Source: Thalassospira lohafexi (lineage in GTDB: Bacteria; Pseudomonadota; Alphaproteobacteria; Rhodospirillales; Thalassospiraceae). From it: DNA of 64,000 nt. The stretch lies in the NCBI RefSeq assembly GCF_002844275.1, contig NZ_NXGX01000005.1, forward strand, positions 372,001-436,000. The letters run 5' to 3'. The position numbers were made by a program, and so were the translations under genes. The notes beneath the pieces were generated by a model. That model ran no database searches. It was not told the origin of the DNA and saw only the letters and a list, made by a program, of their open reading frames with translations. Shown here piece after piece: positions 36,537-44,867 of this stretch (position 1 is the stretch's first letter; every line of letters starts with the position of its first letter).

Positions 36537-37763
36537 ATGTCATCCGCGATCCGAAATTATGCACTGGTTACGGGTGCCTATTGGGGTTTCACCCTAACCG
36601 ACGGTGCATTGCGGATGCTGGTTCTGTTGCATTTTTACGCACTGAGCTATTCGGCATTCGAGATCTCGCTTTTGTTTGTTCTCTATGAATTTGCCGGAAT
36701 CATCACCAATCTGGTGGGCGGGTGGCTGGCACAGGCGCGTGGATTGCGCTTTACACTATTTGCCGGATTAATCTTGCAAATCGCATCGCTCACCGCACTG
36801 TCGTTTACCAATCCTGATTGGCTTCCTGCTGTTTCAGTCGCCTATGTCATGGGACTTCAGGCGGCATCGGGTGTTGCCAAGGATCTAACCAAAATGTCGA
36901 GCAAATCGGCAATCAAGGTTCTTGTCCCGACCGAGGCAAAAGGTGCGCTGTTTCGCTGGGTAGCACTTTTGACCGGATCGAAAAACGCGTTGAAGGGCGT
37001 TGGCTTCTTTTTGGGCGGCGCGCTTTTATTGTGGTTGGGATTTTCGGGTGCCCTTTTGGCCATGGCTGCCGGACTTGGCATCACGCTGATTGCCGTCGCT
37101 CTATCTCTTGGCGCGGAAATGTCGGGTCCGACCAACGCTCTCAAACCTAAATTTCGCGACGTCTTTTCCCCGGACCGCAAGATCAACATTCTTTCAGCTG
37201 CACGTTTGTTTTTGTTTGGCTCACGCGATATCTGGTTCGTTGTCGGTTTACCGGTATTTTTGGCGGCTGAACTTGGCTGGAGCCACATTGAAGTCGGGAC
37301 CTATATGGCAGCATGGGTGATCGGGTATGGTTTCATCCAGGCAATTGCCCCCAAGATGCTCCGCGCACAAAGCCATGAACCCGATGGCCGAACCGCACGG
37401 CTGTGGATTGTTGCCCTGATCGCTGTCACGGTCGCGATTGCAAGTGCCGTTCAACAAGGTTTCGCTCCAGAATTTGCGGTTCTGGCCGGGCTCTTGGTCT
37501 TCGGGGTTGTCTTTGCGGTAAATTCATCGCTGCATTCCTATTTAATTCTCGCCTATGCCGATGGCGACAAGGTCGCGATGAATGTCGGGTTTTACTATAT
37601 GTCCAATGCCATGGGACGCCTTGCCGGAACGATCCTTTCCGGGGTGGCTTACTTTTATGGCGGGCTGGTTGGATGTCTTGTGACCTCAATTGCGTTTTTA
37701 ACCATCAGCTGGATCATCAGTGTGGCTCTACCGATCCATCAGCCCCCCGCACCGCAGAGTTGA
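36537..37763 (+). CDS. arsJ: Organoarsenical efflux MFS transporter ArsJ
   Basis: Major facilitator of 408 residues that exports 1-arseno-3-phosphoglycerate made by the upstream GAPDH; outside, the product breaks down to arsenate. The N-terminus YALVTGAYWGFTLTDGALRM and the loop GVAKDLTKMSSKSAIKVL are conserved in ArsJ proteins. GAPDH stop and this ATG are 1 bp apart, with GGAG upstream. It is the last gene of the ars operon; I see no terminator directly after it before the phoH promoter region. Confidence 0.93.
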   Translation: MSSAIRNYALVTGAYWGFTLTDGALRMLVLLHFYALSYSAFEISLLFVLYEFAGIITNLVGGWLAQARGLRFTLFAGLILQIASLTALSFTNPDWLPAVSVAYVMGLQAASGVAKDLTKMSSKSAIKVLVPTEAKGALFRWVALLTGSKNALKGVGFFLGGALLLWLGFSGALLAMAAGLGITLIAVALSLGAEMSGPTNALKPKFRDVFSPDRKINILSAARLFLFGSRDIWFVVGLPVFLAAELGWSHIEVGTYMAAWVIGYGFIQAIAPKMLRAQSHEPDGRTARLWIVALIAVTVAIASAVQQGFAPEFAVLAGLLVFGVVFAVNSSLHSYLILAYADGDKVAMNVGFYYMSNAMGRLAGTILSGVAYFYGGLVGCLVTSIAFLTISWIISVALPIHQPPAPQS

Positions 37764-37848
37764 ATAAAAATCTTCTTCGCAGATGCAAGATAAGCATATG
37801 AAAAGACTCATTTTCCAAATTCATCGAAATTTCATCATACAAAAACCC
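37764..37848. other. AT-rich spacer between arsJ and the phoH leader
   Basis: Short AT-rich stretch without ORF or clear hairpin. It precedes the promoter-like element at 37849. Confidence 0.4.
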
Positions 37849-37878
37849 GTGACAAGACACTGCATATAGGGGTACGAT
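37849..37878 (+). promoter_or_regulatory. Candidate sigma-70 promoter of the phoH leader
   Basis: GTGACA (37849-37854) and TACGAT (37873-37878) are separated by 18 bp and resemble -35 and -10 hexamers. Transcription would begin near 37885, 22 nt before a strong Shine-Dalgarno. Confidence 0.4.
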
Positions 37879-37921
37879 TCCAATTAACGGTCAAGAACTA
37901 GACCGCAGGAGGAGTTCCCGA

Positions 37922-38086
37922 GTGCCGCGAGAAAGCGTCTTAAAACGAGAATTTTCGCCCCCCGGATCGCACATGCAACATGATGTGTCCGGCGGAAACT
38001 CCTACCGCCACTTCCATCTGAATATGAAAATTGATTGCGCGCCCTTCCATGATGGAACGGCGCGTTTTGCTTTTTGGCACAATTGA
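37922..38086 (+). CDS. Candidate 54-codon leader ORF upstream of phoH
   Basis: Small open frame starting with GTG. AGGAGGAG (37907-37914), one of the best ribosome binding sites in the window, lies 7 nt before it. The product would be His-rich (6 His, one Cys) with no membrane segment or signal peptide, ending in RFAFWHN. The frame runs through an intrinsic terminator and stops at 38086, 13 bp before the phoH ATG. I do not recognise the protein. The arrangement suggests a translated leader that controls phoH; alternatively the whole element is a structured small RNA and the ORF is fortuitous. An ATG at 37972 is an in-frame alternative start. Confidence 0.4.
   Translation: MPRESVLKREFSPPGSHMQHDVSGGNSYRHFHLNMKIDCAPFHDGTARFAFWHN
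38038..38075 (+). terminator. Intrinsic terminator / attenuator inside the phoH leader
   Basis: CGCGCCCTTCCAT (38038-38050) and ATGGAACGGCGCG (38052-38064) pair with a single mismatch, and TTTTGCTTTTT follows. It ends only 25 bp before phoH, so full-strength termination would silence the gene unless relieved. Confidence 0.7.
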
Positions 38087-38099
38087 TGAGGTGATCGTA

Positions 38100-38855
38100 A
38101 TGGGTAAACGCGCAGCACGCCGTCGTAATCGTCCGCAACAGTCAGACAACAATGTCCATGACCTGTTTGATGAAAAAAACGCCGATTGGCACCCTCTCGA
38201 AACTTCCGAAGAGAAAGGACAACGCGACCAAAGTTTCCGTCGTCACATCCGGCCAAAAAGTGAAAACCAAGCAGCCCTGATGACGGCAATCGATGACTTT
38301 AACCTTGTGCTGGCACTTGGCCCTGCAGGAACGGGCAAAACCTATATCGCGGTATCCAAAGCAGTTGAAGCGCTTGATAAAGGCGAAATTGGCCGCATCG
38401 TTCTGGCCCGCCCGGCGGTTGAGGCGGGTGAAAACATCGGGTTCCTGCCCGGTGATGTCGAAGCCAAAATGGCACCTTATCTGCGCCCGCTTTATGACGC
38501 GCTGAATGATCGTCTCGGCACCAAACGACTTCGCACCTATATCTCGGACGGCACAATTGAAATCGCCCCGATCGGCTACATGCGTGGCCGGACACTCAAT
38601 AACGCCTTTGTCGTGATTGATGAGGCCCAGAACTGCACATACGGGCAGCTCAAGATGCTGGTTACCCGCCTTGGCTGGAATGCAACCATGATCCTGACCG
38701 GCGACCCGGACCAGACCGACCTTTTGCCGGAAATGTCGGGCCTGTCGGAAATGTCAGACCGTCTGGAAAATGTCGAAGACATTGCCTGCGTTCGACTGCG
38801 TGACAAGGACATTGTCCGTCACCCACTGGTCGCAAGCATGTTGACCGTTCTTTAA
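38100..38855 (+). CDS. phoH: PhoH family ATPase
   Basis: Cytosolic P-loop protein of 251 residues. Walker A is GPAGTGKT at residues 74-81 and Walker B is VVIDEAQN at 171-178. The conserved RPAVEAGENIGFLPGD and TGDPDQTDL stretches are present. PhoH proteins are predicted nucleotide-dependent RNA helicase or nuclease partners, and some respond to phosphate limitation. The N-terminus is basic (GKRAARRRNRPQQ). I chose the ATG at 38100, which has GAGGTGA upstream; an in-frame ATG at 38031 would lie before the leader terminator. The gene lies alone between its leader terminator and a strong downstream terminator. Confidence 0.9.
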   Translation: MGKRAARRRNRPQQSDNNVHDLFDEKNADWHPLETSEEKGQRDQSFRRHIRPKSENQAALMTAIDDFNLVLALGPAGTGKTYIAVSKAVEALDKGEIGRIVLARPAVEAGENIGFLPGDVEAKMAPYLRPLYDALNDRLGTKRLRTYISDGTIEIAPIGYMRGRTLNNAFVVIDEAQNCTYGQLKMLVTRLGWNATMILTGDPDQTDLLPEMSGLSEMSDRLENVEDIACVRLRDKDIVRHPLVASMLTVL

Positions 38856-38886
38856 CAAGATCCGACGCAGCAAACCAAAGAAGAAA

Positions 38887-38917
38887 AGGCGGGCCCGAAA
38901 GGGTCCGCCACTTTTTT
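38887..38917 (+). terminator. Intrinsic terminator of phoH
   Basis: GGCGGGCCC (38887-38895) and GGGTCCGCC (38900-38908) form a 9-bp stem with one G-U pair, closed by a GAAA tetraloop and followed by AC and seven T. Confidence 0.92.
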
Positions 38918-39059
38918 TGTCCATCCCGGTTTCGCAGAAAATCTTGGCTTCGCGGCATTTCGCCGCCATGACCAAATGCTGTCAATAAAACATATATATT
39001 GACGAATGCTGCCCACCACACCCAATATATAGACATCACGGTCCTTCACTTTGATCCCT

Positions 39060-39240
39060 GATCAGAGGAAGGCTAAGAGGGAATTCGGTGCGTTTGCCCT
39101 TACGCAACAATGCCGGAGCTGCCCCCGCAACTGTAAGCGGTTAGCTTGCATCCAATGATGGTCACTGAAACGAATTTGCGTTTCGGGAAGGCCGGATGAC
39201 AGCGCCATAGCCGCGAGCCAGGAGACCTGCCGTGATGGAA
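39060..39240 (+). ncRNA. Cobalamin riboswitch upstream of nrdAB
   Basis: Adenosylcobalamin-sensing leader RNA. The consensus pieces appear in order: AGAGGGAATTCGGTG (from about 39076), GCCGGAGCTGCCCCCGCAAC then TGTAAGCGG (39112-39140), CACTG (39163-39167), GGGAAGGCC (39185-39193) and the B12 box AGCCAGGAGACCTGCC (39216-39231). The downstream gene is the large subunit of a B12-independent class I ribonucleotide reductase, so the switch should repress it when cobalamin is plentiful. The exact 5' end is not certain. Confidence 0.95.
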
Positions 39241-39290
39241 ATTAACGTTCTCGGGCGGGGTGTCCCGGTGGAGCGCTTGTGACGCGGCAT

Positions 39291-39359
39291 GCCGGATTCC
39301 GGCTATTTTGCTTTCGTCCTCGCATGCATCCGCTTGGCCCTTGCCCCAACATTTCGGGG
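39291..39359 (+). promoter_or_regulatory. Expression platform between riboswitch and nrdA
   Basis: Two hairpins lie after the aptamer: GCCGG/CCGGC (39291-39303) followed by a T-rich stretch, a possible weak terminator, and CCCC/GGGG (39344-39347 with 39356-39359). The second stem holds the only G-rich sequence before the nrdA ATG and could mask ribosome binding. Which one is used cannot be told by eye. Confidence 0.5.
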
Positions 39360-39365
39360 TTTAAG

Positions 39366-42332
39366 ATGTCAGTTACTCAGCACGCGGAACGACCAGCCGT
39401 TTCCGATCCATCACATTCTTCTACAACAGGCTATCAGGTGATCCGGCGCACCGGATCAGTCACCGCATTTGATCCGGCCAAAATCAAGGCAGCCCTGACC
39501 AAGGCGTTTCTTGCCGCCGAGGGCGAAACCGCATCGGGATCACACCGCGTTCATGACAGTGTCGACGGCCTGACCGAACAGGTGGTTTCCGTCCTGCACC
39601 GGCGCGCAGCACCCGGCCATACGCTTCAGATCGAAGACATTCAGGATCAGGTCGAACTGGCCTTGATGCGCAGCGAACATCACAAGGTCGCACGCGCCTA
39701 TGTTCTATACCGCGAAGACCGTGCGCGCGAACGTGCCAAAGCCGATGCACGTAAGAAAAAGAAACCATCCGACACACCACAGCTTTCCGTCACCCAGCCC
39801 GATGGCCGCAAAACACCGCTTGATTTTGACCGTCTTTCAACGGTGATTAAAGAAGCCTGCGGCACGCTTGCCGATGTCAGCCCCGATCCGATCATGGCCG
39901 AAACCCGGCGCAATCTGTATGACGGGGTCACCCTTGGTGAATTGGCGTTGGCCCCGATCATGGCTGCCCGCACCCTAATTGAACGCGAACCCAATTACGC
40001 CTTTGTCAGTGCACGGTTGTTGCTTGATAAACTACGGACCGAGGCCCTTGGTTTTGTTTCCGGTCGCCCCGAGCAGGCAACGCAGGCCGAAATGCAGGAT
40101 CGCTATGCCACCTATTTCCCAGCCGCCCTCAAAGCCGGGATCGAGGCCGGGTTGATTGACGCGGAACTGGCAAAATTTGATCTGAAGAAAATCACCGCCG
40201 CGATCAAACCCGACCGTGATTTAAACTTTCAGTATCTTGGGCTGCAAACCCTGTATGACCGGTATTTCCTGCATGTCAAAGGATCTCGGTTTGAACTGCC
40301 CCAAGCGTTCTTTATGCGGGTTGCCATGGGACTTGCCATCCGTGAAATTGACCGCGAAGTCAAGGCGATTGAATTTTACAATCAGCTTTCGACCTTCGTC
40401 TTCATGGCATCGACCCCGACCCTGTTTAATGCTGGCACCTGCCGTCCGCAGCTTTCATCGTGCTTCCTGACCACGGTGCCCGATGACCTTGACGGCATTT
40501 TCAAATCGGTCAAGGACAACGCGCTTTTGGCGAAATATTCCGGCGGTCTTGGCAATGACTGGACCCCGGTGCGTGGCCTTGGGGCACATATCAAAGGCAC
40601 CAACGGCGAAAGTCAGGGCGTGGTCCCGTTCTTAAAAGTTGCCAACGATACCGCCATTGCGGTCAATCAGGGCGGCAAGCGCAAGGGTGCTGTCTGTGCC
40701 TATCTCGAAACGTGGCATATCGACATCGAAGAGTTCCTTGATCTGCGCAAAAACACCGGCGATGACCGGCGGCGCACCCATGACATGAACACCGCCAACT
40801 GGGTGCCTGACCTGTTCATGGAACGGGTGATGGCAGACGGTCCCTGGACCCTGTTTTCGCCAGACGATGCACCCCACCTGCATGATCTGTATGGCCCGGC
40901 CTTCAAAACCGCCTATGAAACGTATGAGGCGCGCGCCAATAGCGGCCAAATCCGCAATTTCAAAACCGTGCGGGCGGTTGATCTGTGGCGCCGCATGCTG
41001 ACCATGCTGTTTGAAACAGGGCACCCATGGATCACGTTCAAGGATCCGTGCAACATCCGATCCCCACAGGGCCATCGCGGGGTTGTCCATTCATCCAATC
41101 TGTGCACGGAAATTACGCTTAACACATCACATGATGAAGTTGCGGTGTGTAACCTTGGCTCGGTCAATCTGGCGGCGCATGTCACGAAAAATGGCCTTGA
41201 TCACGACAAGCTTGCACAAACGGTCAAAACCGCCATGCGCATGCTTGATAACGTGATCGACATCAATTTCTATACCATCCCCGAAGCCCGCTTTTCGAAC
41301 CTGCGCCATCGTCCGGTTGGTCTTGGCCTGATGGGGTTTCAGGATGCGTTGCAGATCATGAAAATTGCCTATGCGTCCGATGCGGCGATTGCGTTTGCCG
41401 ATGAAAGCATGGAAGCCATTTCGTTCCATGCGATTTCGGCATCGGTCGATCTGGCATCCGAACGTGGCCGTTATGAAAGCTTTGACGGGTCGCTATGGTC
41501 ACGCGGGATTCTGCCGATTGACTCACTTGACCTTCTGGCCGAAACGCGGGCCGAATTTGACGTTGACCGTACAACCCGCCTTGATTGGGAACCGTTGCGC
41601 GAACGGGTTAAAACCATTGGGATGCGCAATTCCAACACCATGGCAATTGCCCCGACCGCAACCATTTCCAACATTTGCGGTGTGAGCCAGTCGATTGAAC
41701 CGGCTTATCGCAACCTGTTTGTCAAATCGAACATGTCGGGCGATTTCACCGTGGTCAATGCCGCCCTTGTCGCTGATCTGAAAGAACGTGGTCTGTGGGA
41801 CGACGTGATGATATCGGACCTGAAATACTACGACGGCAGTGTCGGACAAATTGATCGCATCCCCGATGAGGTCAAAACACTGTATGCTACCGCGTTTGAA
41901 CTGGACTCATCGTGGCTGATCGAGGCGGCATCGCGCCGTCAAAAATGGCTTGATCAGGCACAATCGCTTAACCTTTATATCGCCAATCCGTCGGGCAAAA
42001 AGCTCAATGACCTATATCGTCTGGCGTGGTTGCGCGGGCTTAAAACCACCTATTACCTGCGGTCCAGTGCCGCGACCCATGTTGAAAAATCGACCCTGAA
42101 GGGTACCGATGGACGCTTGAATGCGGTGGCCAACGCCACCGTTGCATCCGCGCCGACACCATCGACCCAGACAGCCTCACCTGTTCCTTCGCCTTTGCCG
42201 TCTCCCAACCAGACATCATCCCGACCGTCGGCTGTGATCGATACCGCACCGGCAGTTGATCCGATTGTCGGCGGGGAAGTCTGGGGCAAGGCGTGTTCCA
42301 TCGACGACCCGGAATGCGAAGCCTGCCAATAG
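39366..42332 (+). CDS. nrdA: Class I ribonucleotide reductase alpha subunit, two ATP-cones
   Basis: Catalytic subunit of 988 residues that reduces ribonucleoside diphosphates. Two ATP-cone regulatory domains precede the core: cone 1 at about 23-118 (VIRRTGSVTAFDPAKIKAAL) and a more divergent cone 2 at about 140-225. The core carries the substrate loop PQLSSCFLTTV, the active-site NLCTE and the second-half motif GVSQSIEPAYRNLF. The C-terminal redox pair is in DPECEACQ. A Pro/Ser/Thr-rich linker of about 45 residues before the C-terminal pair is unusual. The layout resembles the double-cone NrdA of Pseudomonas. I chose the ATG at 39366; the GTG at 39279 lies in the riboswitch platform. It is followed by nrdB after 57 bp. 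Confidence 0.95.
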   Translation: MSVTQHAERPAVSDPSHSSTTGYQVIRRTGSVTAFDPAKIKAALTKAFLAAEGETASGSHRVHDSVDGLTEQVVSVLHRRAAPGHTLQIEDIQDQVELALMRSEHHKVARAYVLYREDRARERAKADARKKKKPSDTPQLSVTQPDGRKTPLDFDRLSTVIKEACGTLADVSPDPIMAETRRNLYDGVTLGELALAPIMAARTLIEREPNYAFVSARLLLDKLRTEALGFVSGRPEQATQAEMQDRYATYFPAALKAGIEAGLIDAELAKFDLKKITAAIKPDRDLNFQYLGLQTLYDRYFLHVKGSRFELPQAFFMRVAMGLAIREIDREVKAIEFYNQLSTFVFMASTPTLFNAGTCRPQLSSCFLTTVPDDLDGIFKSVKDNALLAKYSGGLGNDWTPVRGLGAHIKGTNGESQGVVPFLKVANDTAIAVNQGGKRKGAVCAYLETWHIDIEEFLDLRKNTGDDRRRTHDMNTANWVPDLFMERVMADGPWTLFSPDDAPHLHDLYGPAFKTAYETYEARANSGQIRNFKTVRAVDLWRRMLTMLFETGHPWITFKDPCNIRSPQGHRGVVHSSNLCTEITLNTSHDEVAVCNLGSVNLAAHVTKNGLDHDKLAQTVKTAMRMLDNVIDINFYTIPEARFSNLRHRPVGLGLMGFQDALQIMKIAYASDAAIAFADESMEAISFHAISASVDLASERGRYESFDGSLWSRGILPIDSLDLLAETRAEFDVDRTTRLDWEPLRERVKTIGMRNSNTMAIAPTATISNICGVSQSIEPAYRNLFVKSNMSGDFTVVNAALVADLKERGLWDDVMISDLKYYDGSVGQIDRIPDEVKTLYATAFELDSSWLIEAASRRQKWLDQAQSLNLYIANPSGKKLNDLYRLAWLRGLKTTYYLRSSAATHVEKSTLKGTDGRLNAVANATVASAPTPSTQTASPVPSPLPSPNQTSSRPSAVIDTAPAVDPIVGGEVWGKACSIDDPECEACQ

Positions 42333-42389
42333 GCAAAATGCACCTCAAAAAACCTCTGTGTGAACAGTATAAATTCGGGAACGAGAACC

Positions 42390-43550
42390 ATGCTTGACTG
42401 GGTTGAAAACGATACGTCTTCCGCCTCCACCGATACCGCTCAAAACGCTTCCCCGGCATCACATGATGTCGGGGCAACAGATCACGTACATACCGCCGAT
42501 GCCACCGGCCTTGGTGACATTGATCGCGGGGCGGCCCGTGTCACGGTCAGTGACAAGGCCATGATTAATTCACGTGCGGATGTGAACCAGCTTTTGCCGT
42601 TGAAATACGGCTGGGCGTGGGAAAAATACCTTGCGGGCTGTAACAATCACTGGATGCCGACCGAGGTTTCCATGCAGGCCGACATCGCGCTTTGGAAATC
42701 GCGTGATGGCCTGACCGAGGATGAACGCAGAATGCTCAAACGCAATCTGGGTTTCTTTGCCGCGTCTGAAAGCCTTGTTGCCAATAACATCGTGCTGGCG
42801 ATTTACCGCCATCTTACCAACCCGGAATGCCGACAGTATCTGCTTCGGCAGGCTTTTGAAGAAGCTGTCCACAGCCATACGTTCCAATATATCGTCGAAA
42901 GCCTCGGCCTTGATGAGGGTGAGCTTTTCAATATGTATCGCGAAGTGCCGTCGATCACGGAAAAAGCCGCATGGGCGCTACGCTATACCAAGCATCTCGA
43001 TGACCCGGATTTTGCCACAGGCACCCCGGAACGTGATCAGGATTTCCTGCGTGATCTGGTCGCCTTTTACGTCATTTTCGAAGGCATGTGGTTCTATACG
43101 GGTTTTGCGCAAATCCTGTCGTTGGGGCGGCGCAACAAGATGGTCGGCATTGCCGAACAATATCAGTACATCCTGCGCGACGAGAGCATACATCTGAATT
43201 TCGGCATTGATGTCATCAACCAGATCAAGGCCGAAAACCCGCATCTCTGGACCGCAGGATTTCAGGACGAAATTCGCGGCATGATCCGCGAAGCCGCAGA
43301 ACTTGAAGCCGCCTATGGCCGGGATACCATGCCAAACGGCTTTTTGGGGCTGAATGCGGCCCTGTGCGAGCAATATATGCATTTCATTGCCAATCGCCGT
43401 TGTGGCCAGCTTGGTCTGACCCCGGTCTTTGCCGAGGTCGAAAATCCGTTCCCATGGATGTCTGAGGCCATGGACTTAAAAAAGGAAAAGAACTTTTTTG
43501 AAACCCGTGTCATCGAATATCAGAATGGCGGCGCGCTAAGCTGGGATTAA
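42390..43550 (+). CDS. nrdB: Ribonucleotide reductase beta subunit lacking the radical Tyr (class Ic-like)
   Basis: Radical-generating ferritin-like subunit of 386 residues. Predicted metal ligands are E127 (ASESLVANN), E158 and H161 ([10 protein letters not shown]), E231 (VIFEGMW), and E265 and H268 (RDESIHLN). The place of the radical tyrosine (Y122 in E. coli) is F165. Glu instead of Asp as first ligand, and every spacing I can compare, match Chlamydia trachomatis NrdB, the Mn/Fe class Ic prototype; I recall that sequence from memory. The N-terminal 55 residues are a low-complexity Ala/Asp/Ser/Thr extension. I chose the ATG at 42390; a GTG at 42360 is less likely. It shares the B12-repressed operon with nrdA. 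Confidence 0.93.
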   Translation: MLDWVENDTSSASTDTAQNASPASHDVGATDHVHTADATGLGDIDRGAARVTVSDKAMINSRADVNQLLPLKYGWAWEKYLAGCNNHWMPTEVSMQADIALWKSRDGLTEDERRMLKRNLGFFAASESLVANNIVLAIYRHLTNPECRQYLLRQAFEEAVHSHTFQYIVESLGLDEGELFNMYREVPSITEKAAWALRYTKHLDDPDFATGTPERDQDFLRDLVAFYVIFEGMWFYTGFAQILSLGRRNKMVGIAEQYQYILRDESIHLNFGIDVINQIKAENPHLWTAGFQDEIRGMIREAAELEAAYGRDTMPNGFLGLNAALCEQYMHFIANRRCGQLGLTPVFAEVENPFPWMSEAMDLKKEKNFFETRVIEYQNGGALSWD

Positions 43551-43574
43551 CCCCCACTGGCCCAAAAGACAGAA

Positions 43575-43605
43575 CGGCTGGCAAGTTACCTTGTCAGCCG
43601 TTTTT
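43575..43605 (+). terminator. Intrinsic terminator of nrdAB
   Basis: CGGCTGGCAAG (43575-43585) and CTTGTCAGCCG (43590-43600) pair over 11 bp with one G-U and a 4-nt loop, followed by five T (43601-43605). Confidence 0.9.
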
Positions 43606-43644
43606 GGCTCCGAACGATCTGTGTGACGCGCGGGATAGTTTGGC

Positions 43645-44661
43645 CTATCGGCCCATCGCAGCGATTTCGCCGCTGTTTGAAACAGGGATATCGTGCTGTC
43701 CAGCACGTTTAGCGCGGCCAGTATGCCAAAATTCGGGGTCTTCGGTATAGCCGCTGAACTCATCAAGGTGGATGTCTTCGGGCGGCTCAGGGTGAATGGT
43801 GATATCAACGTCGGGATATTCAGCACGGATGCTGTCCATCACCTGATGGCAAATGGTGTGCGATTCACGCATCAACATGCCGCCATCCATGATCAGCTCA
43901 ATCTCGGCAAAACGATGCACCCCCGAAGAACGAGTCCGCAAGCGATGAATACCGATCACAGCCGGATTTTTCATCGTTAACTCAATGATGCGCTGGCTGT
44001 CAGACTCGGGCAATTCGGCATCCATCAGAAGCTCAACAGAGCGGCGACCAACCTTGACCGCGGAATACAGCAAAAACGCTGCGACCAACCCACCAATCGC
44101 GGGATCGGCCCAGTGGAAACCAGCCACCCCAACGCAAAGGGCAACAATCACCGCAAGGTTTGAAAAAATATCGCTGCTGTAATGAATAGAATCGGCATCA
44201 ACGGCAAGCGATCCAGACATTCGAACCGCTTTACGTTGCAAAAGCACAAGCCCGATCGTCATCACAAGTGACACACCCATGATCCAAACGCCTTCAACCG
44301 CAAAGGAGATCGGCTTGGGTTCTGCTAGGCGTGATGCGGCCTCGGCCAGAACAAGAATCGCTGCACCAGTCATAAAGGCCGATTGAAAAAGCCCGGCCAA
44401 CGGTTCGGCCTTGCCATGACCAAAACGGTGATCATGGTCGGCCGGTCGCCATGCGGACCGCACGGCCATGAAGTTAATCACAGATGTTCCGACATCAAGC
44501 ATGCTATCAATCATGGAAGACAGCAAACTCACAGAATCGGTTAGGAACCAGCCAATGGCCTTAATCAGGATCAATGTTGCAGCAATGACAATGGAGGCCG
44601 TCGTTGCACGACGCGCCCACATTTCTTTTTGTGCAATGTCAATGACGGGACATTGACTCAT
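43645..44661 (-). CDS. Cation diffusion facilitator family metal exporter
   Basis: Inner-membrane metal/proton antiporter of 338 residues, close to FieF/YiiP. Six helices in the first two thirds carry the transport site SSMIDSMLDVG in helix 2 and HYSSDIFSN in helix 5. The loop ADHDHRFGHGKAEPLAGLFQ is characteristic. The C-terminal cytosolic metallochaperone-like domain (IHRLRTRSSGVHRFAEIELIMDGG) is followed by an extra tail of about 45 residues (EPPEDIHLDEFSGYTEDPEF and on). Zinc, iron or cadmium are the likely substrates. It converges on nrdAB beyond the terminator. Confidence 0.92.
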   Translation of the reverse strand: MSQCPVIDIAQKEMWARRATTASIVIAATLILIKAIGWFLTDSVSLLSSMIDSMLDVGTSVINFMAVRSAWRPADHDHRFGHGKAEPLAGLFQSAFMTGAAILVLAEAASRLAEPKPISFAVEGVWIMGVSLVMTIGLVLLQRKAVRMSGSLAVDADSIHYSSDIFSNLAVIVALCVGVAGFHWADPAIGGLVAAFLLYSAVKVGRRSVELLMDAELPESDSQRIIELTMKNPAVIGIHRLRTRSSGVHRFAEIELIMDGGMLMRESHTICHQVMDSIRAEYPDVDITIHPEPPEDIHLDEFSGYTEDPEFWHTGRAKRAGQHDIPVSNSGEIAAMGR

Positions 44662-44867
44662 ATAAACTGACCTTTAGCATTCAATTTCCGCAGCCTAACA
44701 GCCATTTTATAGCCTGTTTGGAAGCAATATGTAATGTCTATTGCCATATTTTCCGAGTTCACTGTGCCGCAAATAGCGCATATTTGATATTCCGCAAGGT
44801 TTCCAAGCCACATTCAAGCGATTATATCTCGCGTTCAGGCACATAAAACACAACCATAGGCCAACTG
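44662..44867. other. Divergent promoter region, CDF gene / ccmF
   Basis: About 200 bp, AT-rich, that should hold promoters for both genes. I see no strong dyad or riboswitch. Confidence 0.4.

Noticed and set aside
39279..39365. GTG-started extension of nrdA by 29 codons
   Set aside because: It lies in the riboswitch expression platform and the added residues do not resemble NrdA.
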